Source: Rhodobacteraceae bacterium XHP0102 (GTDB taxonomy: Bacteria; Pseudomonadota; Alphaproteobacteria; Rhodobacterales; Rhodobacteraceae). Taken from it: a stretch of DNA of 64,000 nucleotides. The notes beneath the pieces were generated by a model. The model saw only the letters and a list, made by a program, of their open reading frames with translations, was not told where the DNA came from and did not search any database. The stretch covers positions 248,001 through 312,000 of the forward strand of contig JAOWLD010000003.1 of assembly GCA_025751475.1 (NCBI GenBank), written 5' to 3'. Of this stretch, positions 9,711 through 18,443 are shown one piece after another. Within the stretch, counting starts at the first letter, position 1. Each line of letters opens with the position of its first letter. Position numbers and translations under genes: made by a program.

Positions 9711-12044
9711 ATGGAACGGATTGATATTCCCAGCGGGCGGATGGTTGGCGATGCCATCACGCCCGATTTGTTTGGGGTCAATTTCGTTACCAGTTTTGAC
9801 CGCGTGGATGGCAGTTTCGCGCAACGTGTTGAGATGATTGGCGCGGGGTTTTTGCGTTATCCGGGCGGCACTGTGACGGAGCTTCTGTTCGATCCCGCAG
9901 ACCCTGATGCGCGCAGCGTTTCATTCACCCGCGCCGATGGTGTGACCGTGACCCGTGAGATGGAACCTTTGTCGGATTTCCTCGACTATCTCCATGAGGC
10001 GGATCAGGCGGGTGTCTTCGTGATCCCAACCTTGCGGTATTTGGATGAGGCAGGGCAGGGTGCTGCGCTGTCGCAGGATGATATTGCGGGGCTTCGGCAT
10101 TATATCGCAACGGTGTTGAACAGCGGGGTGGAGGTTAAGGCCTTTGAGCTGGGCAATGAATTTATGTATCTCGATGGTTTCAGCATTCCCGCCTATGGGC
10201 AAATCGCGGGTCAAATTGCGCTGATTGCCGATGATGAAATTCGCAGCTTCGAGGCAAGCGCAGACCTTGGTGTAGATTACACGCGGCCCATCGTGGCCTT
10301 ACAATCGACCACGCCCTCGCAGGCTTTGGACAGTGATGGCGATGGCGTGGCAACCGCACATGAGGCGGTGATCGCTTTGTTCGAAAGCCTGCCCGAAGGG
10401 GCGGCTGATGTCATCACGGGGTTGATTGCGCATCGCTATATCAGTGGGGCCTATGAGGGCATAGACGGGGTTGATGCGCTTTGGACGCATCTCGATCATG
10501 TCGCGCAGGTTGATGGGCGTGATCTGCCTGTCCTGCTGACCGAATGGAACATAAAATCCAACCAGAAGGGTGTTCCCGATTGGGACAGTGCCAGCGAGGC
10601 TGAACGCAACGCGATTGATACAGGGCTGAAACAGGCGGGGGCCTTGGCCGCCTATTTCCACGAAATTGCCGCCAATGATGTGGAATACGCCGCCATCTGG
10701 GGGCTTCAGCACCAAAATCAAATGTCCTTGGCAGACCGTGAAGGCACGGAGACAGGGCTGAAGGCGGGCGGTGTGATGATGCAGTTGCTTCAGGATTTGG
10801 TCATTGGCACCCATGCAATGGAAATCGCCCGCCCCGATCCTCGCTTTGACATTCATGGCTTTGGCGGGTCCGAGGGGCAGGTTTTTATCATCAATTCGCG
10901 CAGCAGCGCAGAGTTGGACCTTACGCTTGATCTGAGCGCATGGGTGGGGGCAGAGGCGCCTGTTGCCGCGCAGCGCTTGAGTGCGGCCGAAGGGGCAGAT
11001 CCGCGCGACCCTGATGGGGCGGTCACGCTGCGCACCCTTGATCGCGCAGAAGTCACGGGTGGCGATGGCATTGCGCTTCACCTTGCGCCCTATGAGGTGT
11101 TGATCCTGCAATATGATGTGCCCGTGGAAGACCCGATGACGGAAGGGCCCACCGTATTTGATATGTTCGAGTTGGGGCAGGGGGATGAGGTGATCCTGGC
11201 CGAATTTCACGACAGCGCGATGGATGTGCAGGCACCGCCGACAGTGGCGGACTTGCTCTTTGAGATTGCATCACCCGCCCCCGAATCCGAGACGCCACCG
11301 GAGCCAGTGCTGAACACTGGGATGTCAAAGGCGCTTGCCGTCAGCCCCACCGCCGCGGTTGCGGATTTATTTGCGGCGCTTACCCCCTCTGGAGATGTGC
11401 AGCTCGCGCCTGCCCTCACGGCGGAGGATCACCTTCGCGCCCTCTTGGATCGGGCGGCGGTGGCAGAAACCGAGGCGGGGCTGGACCATCTGCGCCACCG
11501 TGGCGGCACGGAAGCAGATGACACCATTCTGGGGCGCGGACGCGATGATAAAATCTTTGGCCGCATGGGACATGACCACCTTGAGGGTGGGCGGGGCGAT
11601 GATGCGCTGTTTGGCGGGGTGGGCAGTGACCAGTTATATGGCGGGCAGGGCGAGGACCTCCTTTTGGGCGGCGCACAGCACGACCTGCTTTGGGGCGATG
11701 AAGGCAATGACCTTCTTTTTGGCGGCGCAGGCAGCGATCACCTGTGGGGCGGTGAGGGGGATGATTTTTTGTCAGGCGGGGCGGGGTTTGATCGTTTCGT
11801 GGGCGGCGCAGGGCATGACATTTTTTTCTTTGATGCCGAAGGGGCCGCATGGCGCGAGACCATTGAAGATTTCAACAGCGCCGAGGATCGTCTGGCCTTT
11901 CGCCTTGATGGGCTTGAGCTGATGGAAGCGCTCAACCTGTCGCGCGAGGAGAGTGATTTGATCCTCAATTATGGTGTCGGATCGGTGGTTTTGCAGGGTC
12001 AAGCCGAGGCTGAATTAACCGCGGATCATTTCCTCTTTCTGTGA
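9711..12044 (+). CDS. Secreted glycosidase-like protein with C-terminal RTX calcium-binding repeats
   Basis: A 777-residue acidic protein. Residues 1-400 look like a TIM barrel of glycoside hydrolase clan GH-A (GH51/GH39/GH79-like): LRYPGGTVTE, ELGNEF with Glu150 as candidate acid/base, and LLTEWN with Glu278 as candidate nucleophile. A beta-rich part follows. Residues about 601-706 hold roughly nine to eleven RTX nonapeptide repeats (GGRGDDALF, GGEGDDFLS and variants). There is no N-terminal signal peptide; RTX proteins are usually exported by type I systems using the C-terminus. The ATG at 9711 was preferred over 9648 because the fold begins there. The loop DSDGDGVATAHE at 207-218 looks like an EF hand. 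The sugar substrate is unknown and no T1SS genes are nearby. Confidence 0.82.
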   Translation: MERIDIPSGRMVGDAITPDLFGVNFVTSFDRVDGSFAQRVEMIGAGFLRYPGGTVTELLFDPADPDARSVSFTRADGVTVTREMEPLSDFLDYLHEADQAGVFVIPTLRYLDEAGQGAALSQDDIAGLRHYIATVLNSGVEVKAFELGNEFMYLDGFSIPAYGQIAGQIALIADDEIRSFEASADLGVDYTRPIVALQSTTPSQALDSDGDGVATAHEAVIALFESLPEGAADVITGLIAHRYISGAYEGIDGVDALWTHLDHVAQVDGRDLPVLLTEWNIKSNQKGVPDWDSASEAERNAIDTGLKQAGALAAYFHEIAANDVEYAAIWGLQHQNQMSLADREGTETGLKAGGVMMQLLQDLVIGTHAMEIARPDPRFDIHGFGGSEGQVFIINSRSSAELDLTLDLSAWVGAEAPVAAQRLSAAEGADPRDPDGAVTLRTLDRAEVTGGDGIALHLAPYEVLILQYDVPVEDPMTEGPTVFDMFELGQGDEVILAEFHDSAMDVQAPPTVADLLFEIASPAPESETPPEPVLNTGMSKALAVSPTAAVADLFAALTPSGDVQLAPALTAEDHLRALLDRAAVAETEAGLDHLRHRGGTEADDTILGRGRDDKIFGRMGHDHLEGGRGDDALFGGVGSDQLYGGQGEDLLLGGAQHDLLWGDEGNDLLFGGAGSDHLWGGEGDDFLSGGAGFDRFVGGAGHDIFFFDAEGAAWRETIEDFNSAEDRLAFRLDGLELMEALNLSREESDLILNYGVGSVVLQGQAEAELTADHFLFL

Positions 12045-12106
12045 GTGTGCTATCTGAATGCGACACGAGCATAAGCTCATCCAACCGCAGCAGAGGGACG
12101 CTTAGG

Positions 12107-12526
12107 ATGATCACATTGGATCAAGCACGCATCATGATTTCTGAAACCCGCGCCAAGGGCCGTGAGATGGGACTAAAACCGTTATCGGTTGTGGTGCTTG
12201 ATGCGGGTGGCAACATCCAAGCCTTTGAACGCGAGGATGGCGCAAGCCCGGGTCGCTTCGAGATTGCCCGCGCCAAGGCTTATGGTGCGGTTATGTTGGG
12301 GATGGGGGGCAAGGCGCAAATGGCGCGCGCCGAGGCGCAGGCCTATTTCGTCAACGCCGTGAACGGGGCATTCGGGGGCCGTGTTGTGCCTGTGCCAGGC
12401 GGTGTTTTGGTCAAGTCGAATGGTGTGGTGATCGGTGCGGTTGGGGTCACGGGGGACACCTCCGACAATGACAGCGCGGCCGCCGTGGCAGGGATCACCG
12501 CTGCGGGCTTGGACGCGGAACCATGA
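12107..12526 (+). CDS. GlcG/HbpS family (DUF336) heme-binding-like protein
   Basis: A 139-residue protein starting MITLDQARIMISETRAKG. The GlcG/HbpS family pattern is clear: VVVLDAGGNIQAFEREDGA, IARAKAYGAVMLG, and the glycine-rich end VPGGVLVKSNGVVIGAVGVTG. Family members bind heme or cobalamin, or are encoded with glycolate-oxidation genes, and form oligomers. The start at 12107 follows GAGGGACG; a GTG at 12041 would overlap the upstream gene by 4 bases and add 22 non-family residues. Its nearness to malate synthase G (two genes upstream) recalls the glc locus of other bacteria. The function here is uncertain. Confidence 0.83.
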   Translation: MITLDQARIMISETRAKGREMGLKPLSVVVLDAGGNIQAFEREDGASPGRFEIARAKAYGAVMLGMGGKAQMARAEAQAYFVNAVNGAFGGRVVPVPGGVLVKSNGVVIGAVGVTGDTSDNDSAAAVAGITAAGLDAEP

Positions 12527-12606
12527 GGCACCATGGCCTCGGCCAATTGGCGCATAAGGTCGTGAAAATTCAATGCAAATATATACGCGATTTCAAGTCT
12601 ATATTC

Positions 12607-12635
12607 TTGCAGAATAATCAACGACACCCTATAGC
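12607..12635 (+). promoter_or_regulatory. Predicted sigma-70 promoter of the C26 hydrolase gene
   Basis: TTGCAG (12607-12612) and TATAGC (12630-12635) have an ideal 17-base spacer in an AT-rich 165-base gap. The predicted transcript start is near 12642, 50 bases before the gene. Confidence 0.55.
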
Positions 12636-12691
12636 TGCGCGGTATAAATTTTTCCTAACGGCGTCCCCAAAAGCCTGAAGGAGAGGATAAT

Positions 12692-13471
12692 ATGGCCCGA
12701 CCGGTCATTGGAATTATTGGTAATTTTCATCTGATCAACGATCAATACCCCGCACATACGGTGGGGACTATGGATTGTTGTGCGATTTCGGCTGTCGCCA
12801 AATGCACGCCCTTGGCCATTCCCGCAAATCCCGAATTTGTCACATATGAAGACCTTTTGGATATCTGTGACGGGTTTTTGTTCACAGGCGGGCGGCCGAA
12901 TGTGCATCCCGAAGAATATGGCGAGGAGGCGACCGAGGCGCATGGCGCTTTTGATCGCAACCGCGATGCGGTCACCTTGCCGCTGATCCGTGCCTGTGTG
13001 GAGCGTGGCATCCCCTTTCTGGGGGTTTGTCGCGGGTTCCAAGAGGTGAATGTGGCCATGGGGGGCAGTCTGCACCCTGAAATCCGCGATTTACCAGGGC
13101 GGATGAACCACAGGATGCCGCCTGATGGCACCTTGGAGGAAAAATTTGCCCCGCGTCACAGCGTGCGCTTTGCCGAAGGCGGCCCGTTCCAACGCCTCTA
13201 TGGCAGCGCGGAGGTTATCACCAACAGCCTGCATGGTCAGGGGATCAAGACATTGGGCCGCGATGTGGTGGTGGATGGTTGGGCACCCGATGACACGCCA
13301 GAGGCGATTTATATCCAAGGTGCGCGCGGATTTACCCTCTCGGTGCAATGGCATCCTGAATATCGCGCCGTGGATGATCCCGTGTCGCGTCCGCTTTATG
13401 AGGCGTTTGGTCGGGCGGCCCATGCGTGGCAGGCGGATGGTCGGCCCATGCCCGTTGGGGATGTGGCCTAG
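12692..13471 (+). CDS. Gamma-glutamyl-gamma-aminobutyrate hydrolase-like protein (peptidase C26)
   Basis: A 259-residue class-I glutamine-amidotransferase-like hydrolase of the PuuD type, which cleaves gamma-glutamyl amide bonds in polyamine breakdown. The triad is visible: Cys113 in FLGVCRGFQEVNVAMGGSLH, His221 and Glu223 in SVQWHPEY. NSLHGQGIKTLG is the family substrate-loop signature. The start has a strong AAGGAGAGG site and its own promoter. No other put/puu polyamine genes are nearby, so the substrate may be another gamma-glutamyl compound. Confidence 0.88.
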   Translation: MARPVIGIIGNFHLINDQYPAHTVGTMDCCAISAVAKCTPLAIPANPEFVTYEDLLDICDGFLFTGGRPNVHPEEYGEEATEAHGAFDRNRDAVTLPLIRACVERGIPFLGVCRGFQEVNVAMGGSLHPEIRDLPGRMNHRMPPDGTLEEKFAPRHSVRFAEGGPFQRLYGSAEVITNSLHGQGIKTLGRDVVVDGWAPDDTPEAIYIQGARGFTLSVQWHPEYRAVDDPVSRPLYEAFGRAAHAWQADGRPMPVGDVA

Positions 13472-13481
13472 GCGGCGGGAT

Positions 13482-14150
13482 TTACCCCGCGCCTTCCCCC
13501 AAGATATGCCCCAAGAACCATGACAGATCATGGGTCTGGTGGTGAATGTGAGATGGGCGCGGATGATGCGCGCCTGTCTCATCCACCAAAACCGTGCGCA
13601 GCCCCATCTGATGGGGCACGGCAAGGTTGCGTGGATCATCCTCGAACATCGCCGCGCGGTTTGGGGTCAGACCGTCTTTCTCAAATATCATTGCAAAGGC
13701 GTCTTGCTCAGGTTTCGGGCGGAAATTGGCATCTTCCACGCCATAGATCGCGTCAAAGAGATGCGACAGGCCGCGATGCGCCAAAACATTGCGGGCATAA
13801 TCCGCCGTGCCATTGGTGTAGACGATGCGCCGACCGTCCAGCCGCGCAATGCGCGCGGCCAAGGTGGGATCGGGTTTGAGGATGCTGAAATCGATTTCAT
13901 GCACCTCGTCCAGATAGGGGTAGGGCGGGATATCATGACGGGCCATTAGCCCCGCCAAGGTGGTGCCATGCGCGTGCCAGTATTCATGGCGGATGCGATC
14001 GGCCTCCGCCGCCTCCACATTCAAGACGCGGGCCACAAAGTTGGACATACGGGTGTTGATCTGATCGAACAGCGCCATGGATGCAGGGTAAAGCGTCTGA
14101 TCAAGGTCAAAGACCCATGTATCGATATGGCGGAAATCATCGTGTTTCAT
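13482..14150 (-). CDS. HAD-superfamily pyrimidine 5'-nucleotidase-like phosphatase
   Basis: A 222-residue HAD hydrolase of the YjjG/SDT1-like group. Motif I is VFDLDQTLYPA (Asp nucleophile and Asp+2), motif II is IVYTNGTADYARNVL, motif III is around RPKPEQDAF, and motif IV is MFEDDPRNL. The DLDQTLYP form is typical of the pyrimidine 5'-nucleotidase branch, acting on UMP/CMP or related phosphoesters. The start at 14150 (MKHDDFRHIDTWVFDLDQTL) fits the family; the frame stays open to 14243. Convergent to the C26 hydrolase and divergent from the GntR gene. Confidence 0.87.
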   Translation of the reverse strand: MKHDDFRHIDTWVFDLDQTLYPASMALFDQINTRMSNFVARVLNVEAAEADRIRHEYWHAHGTTLAGLMARHDIPPYPYLDEVHEIDFSILKPDPTLAARIARLDGRRIVYTNGTADYARNVLAHRGLSHLFDAIYGVEDANFRPKPEQDAFAMIFEKDGLTPNRAAMFEDDPRNLAVPHQMGLRTVLVDETGAHHPRPSHIHHQTHDLSWFLGHILGEGAG

Positions 14151-14242
14151 GGGGGGCAGATGTGTCACAGGCGCTTTTGCTTGCCAAGGGGGGCGCGGCT
14201 GAATAGCTTTGGCCGCGTTAAGAACTTGAAAGATCACGCGCA

Positions 14243-14884
14243 ATGCACAGCAAGCCCCAACATAAAGACGCCTATGATATGATTTTGGACGCCATCGATG
14301 GCGGCATCTATCGCCCTGGATCGCGTTTGGTGGAATCGGAATTGGCTGATCGGTTTGGTGTCAGCCGCACCCCCGTGCGCGAGGCCTTGCAGCGATTGGA
14401 AACCCAAAGCCTGCTCACCCGCGATGGACGCAGCCTGATTGTGGCCTCGTTGGACCATGCGCAAATGGCCGAGCTATATGCCGTGCGCACCGAGCTTGAA
14501 GCACTGGCCGCGCGTCTGGCTGCGCAGCACGCCGCAGCCGAGGAGGTGCGGGTGTTGCGCGAAATGGCCGAGGCAGATCGCAGCCTGCTTGATGATCCAC
14601 AAGCCCTGAGCCGCGCGAACCGCCGTTTTCACAAACAAATCCATCTCGCCAGTCACAACCGCTATTTGGTGCAGCAGCTTGATTTGGTGCATCGGTCTAT
14701 GGCCTTGATGGCGACCACATCCTTGGCCGCCAAAGGGCGCGGTGAAAAAGCCTTGGCCGAGCATGATGATATCGTCAATGCCATCGCCGCGCGTGATGGG
14801 GATGCCGCCGCCGATGCGCTGCGCCGTCATCTCTCCATTGCCTTTGAGGTGCGCCTCAAGGAGGAGGCGGGCGCGGTCATTTAA
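14243..14884 (+). CDS. GntR family transcriptional regulator (FadR/FCD type)
   Basis: A 213-residue repressor-type protein. The winged helix at residues about 8-75 includes GSRLVESELADRFGVSRTPVREALQRLE, with the invariant SRTPVREAL recognition element. The C-terminal all-helical FCD domain contains RTELEALAARLAA, FHKQIHLASHN and EHDDIVNAIAARD, whose Asp/His residues normally bind a metal and a carboxylate effector. It overlaps the convergent glycosyltransferase gene by 4 bases. The target is unknown; the divergent HAD gene is one candidate. Confidence 0.92.
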   Translation: MHSKPQHKDAYDMILDAIDGGIYRPGSRLVESELADRFGVSRTPVREALQRLETQSLLTRDGRSLIVASLDHAQMAELYAVRTELEALAARLAAQHAAAEEVRVLREMAEADRSLLDDPQALSRANRRFHKQIHLASHNRYLVQQLDLVHRSMALMATTSLAAKGRGEKALAEHDDIVNAIAARDGDAAADALRRHLSIAFEVRLKEEAGAVI

Positions 14885-16920
14885 GTGCGCGATGGCACGG
14901 CAACACCGCCGAAATGCCCATGCTTCGTCTTGGCCCAGTAAAAGGGTCGCATGATCAGATCCGCCACGGCCATCCAAGCGGCGATTGTGGCGAAGGGCAA
15001 ATAGAGTTCCATCAGCGGGATATAGCGGCGATGCGGGCGCAAATGCGCCGCCTCGCAGGCAATGATCATCGTGGCCCAATGCAGCAGCATCACCAAAAGA
15101 AAACCAAGCCCCGCGATCAGCCCCAAATCGCGGTTGACCAATTGCTCCAACGGATGGTCGAGTCCGAAGGGAATGACCATGAAACTCCACAAAAGCGGTG
15201 CGAGCAGAAAACCCAGTATTGTGCAAAGAAGCTGCACCTGTAGCCCCAGAAAACGCCACGCGCCCACCTCGCGCAGCAACCGCCAAGGCGCGCGCATGGC
15301 GGTGGCATAGGTCACGGCATAGCCTTTGAGCCAACGCGCGCGTTGCCGCAGCCAAGGCCAGAGCGCGCAATTGGCCTCCTCATAGGTGGTGGTGTCTAGC
15401 AATTCGGTGCGCAGCCCGTAACGCACAAGGCGTAAGCCCAAATCGGCATCTTCGGTCACGTTATGCGCATCCCATCCTCCAACCCGTTCCAGCGCATGGC
15501 GGCGCAAAAAAACAGTGGTGCCGCCCAGAGGCACGAAAAGGCGCAATGCCTGCACCCCGCGCAACATCACCCGAAACCAAGTCGCATATTCAATCGTGAA
15601 GCAGCGCGCGAGCCAATTATGCTTGGCGTTGTAATAATCAAGCCTGCCTTGCAGACAGGCGACATCCTCAGGCGCGGTGGCGAAACGGCGCACAACGCGC
15701 CAGATTTGATCCGCTTCGGGGTGATCTTCGGCGTCATAGATGCCGATGATACTGCCCCGCGCAAAATTCAGCGCATAGTTGAGTGCGCGTGGTTTTGTGC
15801 GGGGTTTGCAGTCAGGCACGACCACAACACGCATATGCCGCGCCAAATCGGCCCGCGCCAAGGCGTTGCGGGTGATTTGGTCGACCTCCTCCACGATCAA
15901 AAGGATCTCCAAGCATTCGCGGGGGTAATCGAGCAGATCAAGCCGTTTGAGGAGGGAGTTTGCAATTTCTGCCTCCTCAAACAGCGGCACAAGAATTGAG
16001 ACAACAGGGCGATGCAGCAGGGGAATGGGAACATTCGCGGTGCCAGAAAGGGCTGTGGCCGCGCCATCCAATCGCTTGGCCCGCCCCTCGATCATGGAGG
16101 CTATCAAAACCGCCAAGCGCAGGCTTGTGTTGAGCAGAAAAACCCCAACGGCCAGTGCAAAAAGCACCATCATCACACCCGCTGGACGGATCAGCAATAG
16201 AGACAGAAACAGAACCACCAAACCGCCGCCAACGGAGATTAATTTGCGCGATTGCAAGTTTCGGCAAGAGACATCGGCGGGTGCCATGCCCGCCGCCCGA
16301 TGGGCAAGCGTGGTGCCATAGCTTTGGATCAGGCGCGCCTCGATCTGGGCTTCAGGGGCCAAAAGAAAGACAGGCTTCGCGCGTCCTGCAAGGGCGTGGC
16401 GCACGCGGGGCACTTGAGAAAGCCGCGAGATGGCCATCATCAACGTGCCGCCTTGCCACGACAAGGGCAAAGCGCCAAGGCGCAAGGCATCACGACCGTC
16501 CATCATCTCCAAGGCTGATGGGGCGGGCTTTGGCATCTCGTCCAAATTCACCACCGCCGCCCCTGTCAGCTCCGCTTCAATGCGGTGCATCGTGGCCTCG
16601 TCCACCAAACCGCGCAGGATCAATATTTCGCCCAAAGTGAGATCGCTGATTTTTTCGAGCGCCAAGGCATGGGCCAAAGCATCGAAGTCAATCAACCCGC
16701 GCTGAAACAGCACATCCGCCAATTTGCGCCGCGTGGCCTGTGGTGTGTGGGGCGCGTCAGGCGCGATTTTGGATGCCGCCTTGATGTGGCGCTGCCGCAG
16801 CAGGGTTTCCTGCCATTGGGTCAATCCAAGGTCGCGGCTTTTGCGCTGGAAGAGGCGCCATTGGCCTCGGGCCGTGATTTTGAACGGTGCTGCGCTGTGC
16901 TGTGTCACATCTTGTCTCAT
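14881..16920 (-). CDS. Membrane GT2 glycosyltransferase with GspE/MshEN-like N-terminal domain
   Basis: A protein of about 679 residues. The N-terminal 230 residues resemble the GspE/MshE N-terminal domain: RKLADVLFQRGLIDFDAL and TLGEILILRGLVDEATM repeat the RLGxxL..G pattern, then PLSWQGGTLMMAIS. Two membrane helices follow, then a GT2 domain with the processive hallmarks: SILVPLFEEAEI, IYDAEDHPEADQ (Asp pair), TEDADLGLRL and QRARWLKG (QxxRW). At least three C-terminal helices complete a transport channel-like region, as in cellulose or curdlan synthases. The polysaccharide is unknown. The start is uncertain: an in-frame start at 17013 would run through a tandem repeat, and the N-terminus is low in similarity. 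Confidence 0.82.
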   Translation of the reverse strand: MRQDVTQHSAAPFKITARGQWRLFQRKSRDLGLTQWQETLLRQRHIKAASKIAPDAPHTPQATRRKLADVLFQRGLIDFDALAHALALEKISDLTLGEILILRGLVDEATMHRIEAELTGAAVVNLDEMPKPAPSALEMMDGRDALRLGALPLSWQGGTLMMAISRLSQVPRVRHALAGRAKPVFLLAPEAQIEARLIQSYGTTLAHRAAGMAPADVSCRNLQSRKLISVGGGLVVLFLSLLLIRPAGVMMVLFALAVGVFLLNTSLRLAVLIASMIEGRAKRLDGAATALSGTANVPIPLLHRPVVSILVPLFEEAEIANSLLKRLDLLDYPRECLEILLIVEEVDQITRNALARADLARHMRVVVVPDCKPRTKPRALNYALNFARGSIIGIYDAEDHPEADQIWRVVRRFATAPEDVACLQGRLDYYNAKHNWLARCFTIEYATWFRVMLRGVQALRLFVPLGGTTVFLRRHALERVGGWDAHNVTEDADLGLRLVRYGLRTELLDTTTYEEANCALWPWLRQRARWLKGYAVTYATAMRAPWRLLREVGAWRFLGLQVQLLCTILGFLLAPLLWSFMVIPFGLDHPLEQLVNRDLGLIAGLGFLLVMLLHWATMIIACEAAHLRPHRRYIPLMELYLPFATIAAWMAVADLIMRPFYWAKTKHGHFGGVAVPSRT

Positions 16921-16942
16921 ATTGGCCCCCATACCATGCAGT

Positions 16943-16976
16943 GCAGGGCCAAGCAGGGCCAAGCAGGGCAGGGCAA
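16943..16976. repeat. Short tandem repeat upstream of the GT2 gene
   Basis: Two perfect 10-base copies of GCAGGGCCAA (16943-16952, 16953-16962), then a partial, degenerate third (GCAGGGC AGGGCAA). It lies between carA and the preferred GT2 start, or within its first codons if 17013 is used. Confidence 0.7.
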
Positions 16977-17105
16977 AGGGCTGAACCCGCCCAAAACCTG
17001 ATGTTTGGGGCATCTATGAGCAAAGCGCTTTAATGGTTAATAAAACCCTAACCGCGCTGTGACCTGTTTAAAAATAATTCGTTATTCAGCATAGGCCATG
17101 CGGCC

Positions 17106-18245
17106 TTAGGATTTGGCCATCGCCGCGGCAAAACGCTCGAACAGATAATAGCTGTCTTGGGGTCCTGGGCTTGCCTCGGGGTGATGCTGGACGGAGAAGA
17201 TCGGGCGATCCTTGACGCGAATCCCGCAGTTCGAGCCGTCAAATAGGCTGACATGGGTTTCCAAAACATCATCAGGCAGGGTTTGGCTGTCTACCGTGAA
17301 CCCGTGGTTCATCGAGGTGATTTCCACCTTGCCTGTTTCCAGATCCTTGACAGGGTGGTTTGCGCCATGGTGGCCGTGGTTCATTTTCACCGTTTTGGCC
17401 CCAAGCGCCAATGCGAGCATTTGGTGGCCCAGACAAATTCCGAACACGGGCAGATTCTTGTCGAGGATGGCGCGGATCATTGGCACGGCATATGCGCCTG
17501 TTGCCGCGGGATCGCCGGGGCCGTTTGACAGGAAGACACCATCTGGATTTTGTGCAAGGATGTCTTCGGCGGTGGTGCTTGCGGGCATGACGGTCACATC
17601 GCAACCCGCACTGGCCAAGCAGCGCAGGATATTGCGTTTTGCCCCGTAATCAATCGCCACCACCTTGGGGCCATTGCCTGTGCGTTTGCTATAGCCTTCG
17701 GGCCATGACCAACGCATTTCATCCCAGCGGTAGGATTGCGCGCAGGTGACATCACGGGCCAGATCCAACCCCTCCAACCCTTGCCATGCGCGCGCCTGCT
17801 TCAGCATCGCTTCGATGTCGAAATTTCCTTCAGGATCATGCGCAAGGCACACATGGGGTGCGCCCTGTTGGCGGATCGCACGGGTCAGGCGGCGGGTGTC
17901 TACGCCCCCCATACCGATACGCCCGCGCGCGGCCAACCATGTGGTCAGATCCTGCTCCATCCGCCAATTAGATGGCTCGGTCGGATCCCATTTCACAATC
18001 ATCCCTGCGGCCACAGGATCGGCGGTTTCATCATCCTCGGCGGTGATGCCCGTATTGCCGATATGGGGGAAGGTGAAGGTCACAACCTGCCCCGCATAGG
18101 AGGGGTCAGTCATAATTTCCTGATAGCCCGTCATCGCCGTGTTAAAGCACAGCTCTGCCACGGTTTGGCCCGTTGCCCCAAATCCCTTGCCGTAAAACAC
18201 GGTTCCATCGGCCAAAACAAGACAGGCAGTGGGGCGTTCGGTCAT
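17106..18245 (-). CDS. carA: Carbamoyl-phosphate synthase small (glutaminase) subunit
   Basis: A 379-residue subunit that hydrolyses glutamine and channels ammonia to CarB for carbamoyl phosphate, feeding arginine and pyrimidines. The N-terminal CPSase_sm domain includes NTAMTGYQEIMTDPSYAGQ. The C-terminal class-I amidotransferase has LSNGPGDPAATG, the nucleophile Cys in VFGICLGHQMLALALG and His/Glu in VQHHPEASPGP. Length and order are typical. carB is not adjacent, which is usual in this family. Its own promoter is visible upstream. Confidence 0.97.
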   Translation of the reverse strand: MTERPTACLVLADGTVFYGKGFGATGQTVAELCFNTAMTGYQEIMTDPSYAGQVVTFTFPHIGNTGITAEDDETADPVAAGMIVKWDPTEPSNWRMEQDLTTWLAARGRIGMGGVDTRRLTRAIRQQGAPHVCLAHDPEGNFDIEAMLKQARAWQGLEGLDLARDVTCAQSYRWDEMRWSWPEGYSKRTGNGPKVVAIDYGAKRNILRCLASAGCDVTVMPASTTAEDILAQNPDGVFLSNGPGDPAATGAYAVPMIRAILDKNLPVFGICLGHQMLALALGAKTVKMNHGHHGANHPVKDLETGKVEITSMNHGFTVDSQTLPDDVLETHVSLFDGSNCGIRVKDRPIFSVQHHPEASPGPQDSYYLFERFAAAMAKS

Positions 18246-18286
18246 GGCGCTGCTCCAAGAGAAATGGCTAGGGTGAAATTCGCGGC

Positions 18287-18315
18287 AACCTAAGTGGCTG
18301 CGCTTGCGGGGTCAA
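18287..18315 (-). promoter_or_regulatory. Predicted sigma-70 promoter of carA
   Basis: On the minus strand TTGACC (18315-18310) and TAGGTT (18292-18287) are separated by exactly 17 bases. The predicted start is near 18280, leaving a leader of about 35 bases. Confidence 0.6.
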
Positions 18316-18443
18316 GCACCTTGCGACACCTTGTTGCAACACTCTGGCTTGTGCGGATTTCAGCGGTTGTTGCCCGATGCAAAATACCTTAAACGGGCGG
18401 CTTCTGCAGGGCGTTATGCCGCCACACTCGGAGAGATCGAGAC

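Noticed and set aside
10299-11210. 303-codon minus-strand frame
   Set aside because: Antisense to the RTX glycosidase-like gene; no domain and no ribosome site.
14474-15370. 298-codon minus-strand frame across the GntR gene
   Set aside because: It overlaps the end of the GT2 gene in another frame and the whole GntR gene antisense; low-complexity translation.
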